Positions 6,307 through 11,930 of a stretch of DNA of 20,909 nucleotides are shown piece after piece. How positions within the stretch are numbered: position 1 is the stretch's first letter; each line of letters opens with the position of its first letter. A program made the position numbers and the translations under genes. The DNA comes from a virus, in IMG/VR virus record IMGVR_UViG_3300044611_001548, positions 1 to 20,909 of that record; one strand, given 5' to 3'. The notes beneath the pieces are model-generated. The model had not been told where the DNA came from and ran no database searches. It was given only the letters and a program-made list of their open reading frames with translations.

Positions 6307-7020
6307 TTACGCCATAACAAAAGCGTTCAGGTTTTTATCGAGAATTCTGGCCTGTCGGCAATTTCCCGCAAATACAAAAGAGCATTCTAGGGAGTCTATC
6401 TTGCCAGTGCGGCGATAGTAAGGCGTTAACAGTTCCTCTTCTACCCAACCTGCCATATACGGGGGGTAATGCTCGCAGTGTTTGTCCTCGTAAGGAGTAT
6501 TGCAGATGGGGCAGTAGGATTTTCCATAAAAGTTTGCGCCGATCGAAACGTTTGCTCGCCGGCCGTAGAGAACATCCGAGGCTCCAGGGTGGGATTGCTC
6601 GACAAAAGCAAATACCAAAACCTGGTGATAGCCGTCTCGCTCGATAATAGCCCTATCTTCACTCGGATTCGGAGATTTAGAAAGAAGTTTCCGCATCCCT
6701 TCCTCGCTTACGCGGGGTAACGAGTAAAGTAGGGCATCGTAAACCATCCCAAAAGTTTTTTCGCATCGATCCCATTCGTGATCGATCATTAGGGGACAGC
6801 CAGGATAGCTCGCTACCATCGTCGTCAAAGCTGTTTCATCCCAAGCCATAAGCGAGCCGTGAATTAGGTTATTGCTGGCCATCATCGGGAATCGTAAAAG
6901 CTCTGATGCTTCCCACGGATCGGCTCCCATCGGACAATAGGCGTTAATTGCCGTCAGTTCCTCGGCTGTCGGCTCGCGCGTTTCTAGTAATTTTTCAAAA
7001 TCCGAGTGAGTTAGTAGCAT
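6307..7020 (-). CDS. Putative prohead protease with zinc-finger-like insert
   Basis: The ATG at 7020 (237 residues) is preferred over an upstream TTG at 7044, because AGGA lies upstream and MLLTHSDFEKLL is a normal N-terminus. Phage head-maturation proteases show a His in a 'DHxx' strand and a Ser in 'VSIG'. Here these are H81 (LMIDHEW) and S159 (ANVSIG). Between them lies a charged helical region. After the Ser comes a CxxC-x8-CxH cluster (C170, C173, C182, H184), as in many phage protease-like proteins with a small metal site. The position between minor head and capsid genes fits. It may cleave the capsid coiled coil. The catalytic assignment is inferred. Confidence 0.6.
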   Translation of the reverse strand: MLLTHSDFEKLLETREPTAEELTAINAYCPMGADPWEASELLRFPMMASNNLIHGSLMAWDETALTTMVASYPGCPLMIDHEWDRCEKTFGMVYDALLYSLPRVSEEGMRKLLSKSPNPSEDRAIIERDGYHQVLVFAFVEQSHPGASDVLYGRRANVSIGANFYGKSYCPICNTPYEDKHCEHYPPYMAGWVEEELLTPYYRRTGKIDSLECSFVFAGNCRQARILDKNLNAFVMA

Positions 7021-7167
7021 GGCTATAAAAAATCCTAATAACAATTCTAGCTGTAAAACAGAAATTTATGGTAAGATAAAAGCGATAAATACAAATATAA
7101 ATCAAAAATTTGTTCCAGTTGCTCTAGCATCAGTTGCGAGGTTGTCTCCTGCCTCGTTTTTTCTTGT

Positions 7168-7812
7168 CTATAGCCAACCCCAGCTTGAGCCAGCAAGTAG
7201 GTTTGTTGTCGGGCGCGTGCGAGAATTGGAAAATTCAAAATAACATCCACAGTTGTCCCGACAAGAACAGCGATCCGTAGGACGGGGGAGGGTTCCAATT
7301 GGTTGCCATCCCGCCGCTTCGTACACGATGCACTCGCGGCAGGATTCGGTTTTTGTTCTAATTCGCCGCTCCCATCGGTTGACCAAAGCGTTTCCCCGGC
7401 GATTCCCCTCCTCGAAAGCTTCACGGGCTTTGGCAATGTAACGTTTTGAGCGGTTTAAGATTTGTTTTTCTGTTTGAGTTCCAAGAATAATATCCCGGCT
7501 AAACTTTCGGAGTCTAGCGTACTGTGAGCGAAGGATTGCCCCGATTCTGCCGTAATCGGATTGGGTCATATCTGGCTTTCCGATTCGGTATAGCTGGATC
7601 GTTAAAATTTTGATTTCCTCGCTCATTCGAGATTCCCATTCTCGAACGGTGATTCGCTCGGAAAGCATATCCCGTGTAAGCCGATTAGTCCGATTAATCC
7701 TTTCGTTGATCGCTGTAGCGACAAGTTCACGAACGCGAGCGGCCGAGATAAACTTCTTAGTCCGGTTATCGTGATAGCGTCGGGTTTGGGGATTAAACGA
7801 AAAATCGGTCAT
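7168..7812 (-). CDS. MuF/SPP1 gp7-like minor head protein
   Basis: The 214-residue protein starts at the ATG at 7812. The N-terminal two thirds are charged helices (RNRLTRDMLSER-type composition). The C-terminal part has the hallmark of phage head-morphogenesis proteins: two Cys in SCREC, then GWQPIGTLPRPTDRC, then SCRDNCGCYFEF, a cysteine-rich motif usually read as a metal site. Such proteins sit inside the procapsid or at the portal and may be ejected with DNA. It lies between portal and protease genes, as is normal. It starts 6 bases after a 50-codon membrane gene. Downstream, 7021-7167 is an AT-rich gap with no gene. Confidence 0.75.
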   Translation of the reverse strand: MTDFSFNPQTRRYHDNRTKKFISAARVRELVATAINERINRTNRLTRDMLSERITVREWESRMSEEIKILTIQLYRIGKPDMTQSDYGRIGAILRSQYARLRKFSRDIILGTQTEKQILNRSKRYIAKAREAFEEGNRRGNALVNRWERRIRTKTESCRECIVYEAAGWQPIGTLPRPTDRCSCRDNCGCYFEFSNSRTRPTTNLLAGSSWGWL

Positions 7813-7818
7813 CGTAAG

Positions 7819-7971
7819 CTAAAGAAACGTAGGAAACTCAATCCAGACATCGACTGCCATTTTCGCAAACAGAAGTGCAAAAAACCATGCGGCGGCAAGG
7901 CAAGCCAGTACAAACCCGACACCTATGCCCGTTAAAACAATTGAAGATAATATTTTAAGGAGTAGCAACAT
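7819..7971 (-). CDS. 50-residue single-pass membrane protein
   Basis: This short gene has an ideal AGGAGG Shine-Dalgarno 7 bases before the ATG at 7971 and ends with TAG at 7819. It encodes 50 residues, beginning MLLLLKILSSIVLTG, with almost continuous apolar character from residue 8 to 36 and a short hydrophilic end (VDVWIEFPTFL). It sits between the portal and minor head genes, six bases before the latter, so it belongs to the head operon. Membrane peptides here could help lysis or DNA entry. No family is recognised. Confidence 0.7.
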   Translation of the reverse strand: MLLLLKILSSIVLTGIGVGFVLACLAAAWFFALLFAKMAVDVWIEFPTFL

Positions 7972-8008
7972 CGATTATCCTCCTAGTTAACACTGGAAAA
8001 ATCGGCCA

Positions 8009-8176
8009 TCAATTTTCTATTTCTGGCTCAAGAAAGTTTTTAAAATCAGGATCGGGAGGCTTTTTTTTCCAGTCCGAGATCGCTAGATTTATGTCCTCAG
8101 AATTTACGGTTGCTTTTGACAATAAGCGTGTTACTGGATCGAGAGCTTTTTCTTTTGGATTAAATTTACTTCGCAT
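8009..8176 (-). CDS. 55-residue hydrophilic protein, unknown function
   Basis: The ATG at 8176 opens a 55-residue frame, MRSKFNPKEKALDPVTRL..., ending DFKNFLEPEIEN. It is charged, with a basic N-terminus and an acidic, Pro-rich C-terminus, and has no membrane segment. It starts 1-2 bases after the stop of a smaller upstream ORF and is 37 bases from the membrane gene, consistent with tight packing in the head operon. Codon use and composition resemble the neighbours. The function is not visible. Confidence 0.6.
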   Translation of the reverse strand: MRSKFNPKEKALDPVTRLLSKATVNSEDINLAISDWKKKPPDPDFKNFLEPEIEN

Positions 8177-8179
8177 GAT

Positions 8180-8275
8180 TCACTCAATACAAAGGTCTTC
8201 GGGATGGACGGGGCGATGAAAAGCATATCCTTGAAAATATTCTAATCCTAAACTGCTGCCTGATAATACGGGCAA
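8180..8275 (-). CDS. Possible 31-residue ORF after the portal gene (TTG start)
   Basis: A TTG at 8275 has GGGAG close upstream. It opens 31 residues that include LGLEYFQGYAFHRPVHPEDL and stop just before the ATG at 8176. The frame is the same as that of the portal and is open right back to the portal's TGA, so this could be a short separate gene, a readthrough extension of the portal, or chance. The peptide composition looks protein-like. No family is known. Confidence 0.3.
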   Translation of the reverse strand: MPVLSGSSLGLEYFQGYAFHRPVHPEDLCIE

Positions 8276-8296
8276 ACGTCTCCCTCGTATAATGCG

Positions 8297-9592
8297 TCAA
8301 GTAGTTCTTCTAGGCTTCTTTTCACTGTTTTCCTCTTGTGATTTGTTATTACTTTTTAGCGTACTTTCTTCTGCGGCGGTGTCTTCGGTTTCGTCGCCCG
8401 TCATGCCATCAATCGATTCTGACCATTTTGGCCAGAGAATACGATACTTGTTTTGGGCGTTTTCAAAATACCAATCATAGCTTTTTCTTAGCACTAGCTC
8501 CGTGTCGATCACCTGTTTAATCGCACCTGTCAGCAACTGACACCACCCGTAGCGCATCCGGGAGTAACGGCGGTCAGGCGATCTTGATAACTCTTTGGTT
8601 CCCCCCTTTGATTCGAGTCCGGGGAAAAAATATGAAGGAAAGCCTGGAATAATTAGCTTGTACCGACACTGTAAAACATTGTCAATTAATCCTGAAAGAT
8701 CGGGATTAAGGTTTGCCATTTTGCGAATGTCGTATTCTTTGCTAGTTAAAACAAAATCGGTGATTGCCCCCGATTGTCGCCGTAGCTGTATTTCTTGTTC
8801 AAATTTTCGCTTGTTTTCCTCGCTCATGCTAGGAAAAATAAACAAGGTTGGATCGCTTGCAATGTCATCGGCTTTTTTTTGGAGGTTGTCGGTTGCTCGT
8901 TTTACGTCTGCCCACGCATCAAGAGATGTACACCAGAGGGAACGGCCATAAAGATAATTGGGAGAATGCCGGAGATGAATCAGTTTTTCTGGCTCAAAAA
9001 AATAATCGGGATCGGAGTGCGATAAATATTTTCTCTGCTCGAATCCTAGCAGTTCGCCTTGATCGCTCTCTTTTCGGAACATCTCGAATGTAGGCAGATA
9101 TAAGCTTTTGCTTACTCCAAAATCCTTGCTTTTGTTTGGGGATAGTCCCTCTCGTTCGATACCTAGCTCGATGAAGCAATCGCCTTTCCCTAATGTCCAC
9201 CGCAGAGCTTTTTTAAGCGTGTCACCGCCAATCACATAGGAATCTAGTGATTGTTTCCTTTGACGTAATTCTTCGGCAATTGCGAAAACTTCGGCGTTTA
9301 CTGGCGTTTCTTCGTCATCGAGCGTATCGGCAATTGACCATCCCTGATCGTCCCCGTCGTTGCTGGCGAAAGTATCGTCAGCGGCCATTTCGAGGGAATG
9401 AAAAACTTCATAGCACCATTGGTTAAGCTCGATTAGCTCGCGGGAAATCCGTGGGTCTCGAATCGGATTTTCCTCGATTTCTAAGTCGTATCGCCGCGTC
9501 ATCGATAAAATTCCCGATGTTGCAAGCGATCGCTGTGACCCTCTCAGCGATCCGTCTTGTTTTTTGTCCTTTTTTTTCTTTCCTTTGGCCAT
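8297..9592 (-). CDS. Portal protein
   Basis: The protein has 431 residues, in the usual 400-550 range. The portal forms the twelve-subunit DNA gate at one vertex and is the first gene of the head block. Supporting features are a basic Lys-rich N-terminus, RYDLEIEENPIRDPRI early on, and IGGDTLKKALRWTLGKGDCF (typical portal wing strand and helix). A HLRHSPNYLYGRSLWCTSLD segment is followed by ADVKRATDNLQKKADDIASD, the stem helices. The C-terminus is acidic then basic and looks disordered. The ATG at 9592 has no strong ribosome-binding site, but a promoter-like sequence ends about 20 bases upstream. The stop TGA is followed by an in-frame open stretch. Confidence 0.85.
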   Translation of the reverse strand: MAKGKKKKDKKQDGSLRGSQRSLATSGILSMTRRYDLEIEENPIRDPRISRELIELNQWCYEVFHSLEMAADDTFASNDGDDQGWSIADTLDDEETPVNAEVFAIAEELRQRKQSLDSYVIGGDTLKKALRWTLGKGDCFIELGIEREGLSPNKSKDFGVSKSLYLPTFEMFRKESDQGELLGFEQRKYLSHSDPDYFFEPEKLIHLRHSPNYLYGRSLWCTSLDAWADVKRATDNLQKKADDIASDPTLFIFPSMSEENKRKFEQEIQLRRQSGAITDFVLTSKEYDIRKMANLNPDLSGLIDNVLQCRYKLIIPGFPSYFFPGLESKGGTKELSRSPDRRYSRMRYGWCQLLTGAIKQVIDTELVLRKSYDWYFENAQNKYRILWPKWSESIDGMTGDETEDTAAEESTLKSNNKSQEENSEKKPRRTT

Positions 9593-9614
9593 CGGGAGTT
9601 ACAATTCTTTCCCT

Positions 9615-9643
9615 ATTCTAAAGGAAAAAGACGACTTTGTTAG
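9615..9643 (-). promoter_or_regulatory. Candidate promoter for the head operon
   Basis: Leftward: CTAACA (9638-9643), 17 bp, TAGAAT (9615-9620), about 22 bases before the portal ATG. A weak stem (AAAGAC 9646-9651 with GTCTTT 9627-9632) followed by Ts overlaps it and could end the upstream transcript. The two readings compete, so confidence is limited. Confidence 0.4.
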
Positions 9644-9676
9644 CTGTCTTTCTTGAAACATCACGAAAGGAAAGTT

Positions 9677-10045
9677 TTAAAATTCTTGCCACTCTATCAC
9701 TCTCTCTGGCAGATCACCGGACTCTTGCCAGATAATACTAGGCTTATCGTCGGGATCGTCATCGTCGAGAATTTCGTCGGGATCACCTTCGTTGCTAGGA
9801 ACTTCGTATAGTCTCCCAAAACATTCTACAATATTACTAGAATAGCTGGGACGGTTTCTGACAGCAATCTCGACGGGAACAATTTCTGAGGGGAGTAACC
9901 AAAGGTTTTCTGGTTCGGGACACTGAAAATCTACTGATAAGTATGGCCCATCAGGAATAATTTCCACGATCCGACCTGCTCCGCGATCAATATATTCTTT
10001 AAGAATATCTGAATTAATTTTGACAAATTCTCCTACACTAAACAT
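9677..10045 (-). CDS. Small acidic protein with a barrel-like N-terminus
   Basis: There are two ATGs at 10048 and 10045; AGAGGAG lies 4 and 7 bases before them, so the second is chosen, giving 122 residues. The N-terminal half (FSVGEFVKIN, GRIVEIIPDGPYLSVDFQ, LWLLPSEIVPVEI) has the strand-turn pattern of an SH3/KOW-like small barrel. The C-terminal half is strongly acidic (GDPDEILDDDDPDDKP). It overlaps the end of the upstream gene by 8 bases and is the last gene before the head block. No family is recognised. A nucleic-acid or protein-docking role is a guess from the barrel impression. Confidence 0.6.
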   Translation of the reverse strand: MFSVGEFVKINSDILKEYIDRGAGRIVEIIPDGPYLSVDFQCPEPENLWLLPSEIVPVEIAVRNRPSYSSNIVECFGRLYEVPSNEGDPDEILDDDDPDDKPSIIWQESGDLPERVIEWQEF

Positions 10046-10316
10046 CATCTTGCTCCTCTGGTTGATTTAAAATTGCTTTTTCTCTCTCGATAGATTCGGC
10101 GGTGAAAAATAGCTCATCGACAAGCCGATCCATTAAAATTTCGGCTACAGAACGGGAGATTCGTAGTTTTGCCAACGCCTCACTAATTTCAACGACATAT
10201 TGATCGTTTTGAGCAAAACACTCATTTTTTGTAATCGAAACAATTAAACAGCAATTTACAAAAACCTTGTTGCCGTCAATATCTTCGATGATTAATGGTC
10301 TGTATCCTTTGTTCAT
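10038..10316 (-). CDS. Small protein of unknown function
   Basis: The 92-residue protein starts with ATG at 10316. It opens with a beta-like segment (RPLIIEDIDGNKVFVNCCLI) and ends in a long helical, acidic part (EILMDRLVDELFFTAESIEREK). Its stop overlaps the start of the acidic barrel-like gene, so the two are made together. No catalytic motif, membrane segment or known family is seen. It sits downstream of a 47-residue coiled-coil gene that has a strong promoter, and the three probably share a transcript. Confidence 0.6.
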   Translation of the reverse strand: MNKGYRPLIIEDIDGNKVFVNCCLIVSITKNECFAQNDQYVVEISEALAKLRISRSVAEILMDRLVDELFFTAESIEREKAILNQPEEQDDV

Positions 10317-10378
10317 GGCTTTACATTGTAATAGTTTGGTTAATTGAATAGACTCGCTATCGGTGGATTTGTGAATAG

Positions 10379-10522
10379 CTACTCCTTTTTTGAGTCTGCA
10401 AAGGAGTGTAAGGATTCCGATATTTCCTTTAAATATCGGTTCATTTCTTTTTGTTCTGCAACTAATTCCTGAAGGAGATTAATTAGTTGATTGAGTTCAG
10501 ATAATAATTCTCTTTCGTTCAT
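10379..10522 (-). CDS. 47-residue coiled-coil peptide
   Basis: The gene is short but well supported: a near-consensus promoter lies 33 bases upstream and GGAG precedes the ATG at 10522. The product, MNERELLSELNQLINLLQEL..., ends with SFADSKKE and TAG. Leu recurs every 3-4 residues through most of its length, so an amphipathic helix that oligomerises is likely. Such small coiled coils may be anti-repressors, scaffold-like or lysis-timing peptides. None can be chosen here. It is the first gene of a small cluster just downstream of the endolysin. Confidence 0.65.
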   Translation of the reverse strand: MNERELLSELNQLINLLQELVAEQKEMNRYLKEISESLHSFADSKKE

Positions 10523-10554
10523 ACGAAACAACTCCAAAAAACTTGATTAATTAA

Positions 10555-10583
10555 ATCATACACAAGCTTTCTGGAATTGTCAA
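10555..10583 (-). promoter_or_regulatory. Near-consensus sigma70 promoter
   Basis: Leftward: TTGACA (10578-10583), a 17-bp spacer, TATGAT (10555-10560). It should start about 25 bases before the ATG at 10522. It shares the 11-bp GAATTGTCAAG (plus-strand reading, 10574-10584) with the promoter at 2127-2137. It is the best promoter in the window. Confidence 0.75.
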
Positions 10584-10602
10584 GTAGATTGGGAGAATAA
10601 AT

Positions 10603-11355
10603 TTAGATAAATCGTAAAGCTCTCTGGTAGTACCGTTCTCTGTCTGCAAGCCCGTTGTATCCCCCGTTCACTCGTCGGGTAACTTGCCGAACAGTTGCGC
10701 CCCGATCAATTAAAGCATTCATATTGTTGTTGTGCCACCAAAATCCACTAGGTAAAAATAGATAATTTTTGGAGACATATTGCCAGCCTTCCATAACTCT
10801 TTGATCGCCGATAAAGTTGGCAAAAGCTTGATAGTTAGCACGTCCAGTCATTTGCAAAGCGTCCACGCCTTTAAACCGCGGTCCATCGCCTGGAAAAACA
10901 TTCCCCAAATCCTGCCGCCCCTCGTAAGCGGCTCCTGATGCCAGTTCAACCATCCATCTTAAACCGCCGCTTTCGTGGGCAATTTGAGCAAGAAAATGAC
11001 GAACACGGGGGATGGTGGTTATATCGAATCGTTTGAGACAGCGATCAAGGGACTGGAATTGATGATCGGTTATCGCTCTCTCAAAAATCGCTTCGCACTG
11101 GTCTTTTCTGACGACAGGAGACTCTATTCCCGTTCCATCAAAATGCCCTTGAAACGCGTACCAGTTATAGCGTCCATCTATCGGGGGATGGACTTCTATT
11201 AGGTAGTGATTTCCTTTCCGCTTTAGCCATTTATAAATTACTTTTTGTCCTTTGGCAATCGGAACAGATTTAAAATCTGGGGGTAGATTCGGGCTAGAGG
11301 AGTCGAGCGGGTGGGTTTTAAGGAGTGTGTTTTGAGTGGCGAGTAGGCTATTCAT
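10603..11355 (-). CDS. GH19-type endolysin
   Basis: The protein has 250 residues. It hydrolyses peptidoglycan glycan strands, for release of progeny. Residues about 25-75 form a small basic beta-domain (KGQKVIYKWLKRKGNHYLIE, then GRYNWYAFQGHFDG) that may bind the wall. From about 84 to the end comes a glycoside hydrolase 19 fold: HFLAQIAHESGG with catalytic Glu128, then VELASGAAYEGR with Glu137 as likely second acid, DLGNVFPGDG, and ALQMTGRANY. No signal peptide is seen, so export needs a holin. It starts two bases after the stop of the membrane/coiled-coil gene, as in a lysis cassette. The usual 'GRG' before the Gln strand reads GVD here. Confidence 0.85.
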   Translation of the reverse strand: MNSLLATQNTLLKTHPLDSSSPNLPPDFKSVPIAKGQKVIYKWLKRKGNHYLIEVHPPIDGRYNWYAFQGHFDGTGIESPVVRKDQCEAIFERAITDHQFQSLDRCLKRFDITTIPRVRHFLAQIAHESGGLRWMVELASGAAYEGRQDLGNVFPGDGPRFKGVDALQMTGRANYQAFANFIGDQRVMEGWQYVSKNYLFLPSGFWWHNNNMNALIDRGATVRQVTRRVNGGYNGLADRERYYQRALRFI

Positions 11356-11356
11356 T

Positions 11357-11848
11357 TTAGGCTTCGATAGTTTCTGTTAAGGATTTAAAACAGGTAAATA
11401 TTTTTATTTGCTGTTGTCGAATTTCCATTAAATGACAATCTTGGGATTCTTGCCGTGATCGTAGTTCGCTAAACTGATGCTCATAACTAGGCAAAACCAG
11501 ATCGGCTACCTGTTGTTTCGTTTCGACAACCGCCATTCGTTCAGTTAATCCCGTGATTTTTTCGCTCAAGTTTTTGACCGAATTATCGAGATTCTTCACA
11601 CTTTCATCGAGTTTTGACATCATTTTTTCAAGCCTACTGGATTGGGTATCGCTAAACTCTGTAGCCTTTTCAAGGTTAATACGATCCAATTCTTCTGCCT
11701 GTGATTTAGATTTGATCAACAAATACGATATGATGATCGAGCTTGTTGCCAGCACAACACTAAATATAACGCCCCAGTCTTGCAGTGTCCAATCGGACGG
11801 GCGATTGATAACTGTTGTGGGCGAAACAAGGATAGAGGTAGTTTTCAT
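11357..11848 (-). CDS. Membrane protein with coiled coil, lysis-linked
   Basis: The protein has 163 residues. One transmembrane helix spans about 24-46 (WGVIFSVVLATSSIIISYLL), preceded by a short polar N-terminus. After it comes a long coiled coil (about 50-150) with LDESVKNLDNSVKNLSEKI repeats and a Thr/Glu-rich end. The stop and the endolysin ATG are separated by one base (TAAAATG), so translation is coupled. A membrane anchor with a coiled coil beside an endolysin fits a hemolysin XhlA-like, holin-accessory or spanin-like protein. A second small TM protein elsewhere resembles a holin, so the division of labour is open. Confidence 0.65.
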   Translation of the reverse strand: MKTTSILVSPTTVINRPSDWTLQDWGVIFSVVLATSSIIISYLLIKSKSQAEELDRINLEKATEFSDTQSSRLEKMMSKLDESVKNLDNSVKNLSEKITGLTERMAVVETKQQVADLVLPSYEHQFSELRSRQESQDCHLMEIRQQQIKIFTCFKSLTETIEA

Positions 11849-11930
11849 TTTTCGTAGTCAATACTCTATCCGTAATTTTACTCACAATAGTCAACTACAA
11901 CGGAATTAGCTTGAGCTTTTTAAAACTATA

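Noticed and set aside
7047-7436. Leftward 129-codon frame running past the minor head gene
   Set aside because: Most of it overlaps the well-supported minor head gene in another frame, and the remainder is AT-rich with no ribosome-binding site. A frameshift extension was considered, but the minor head protein already ends normally after its Cys motif.
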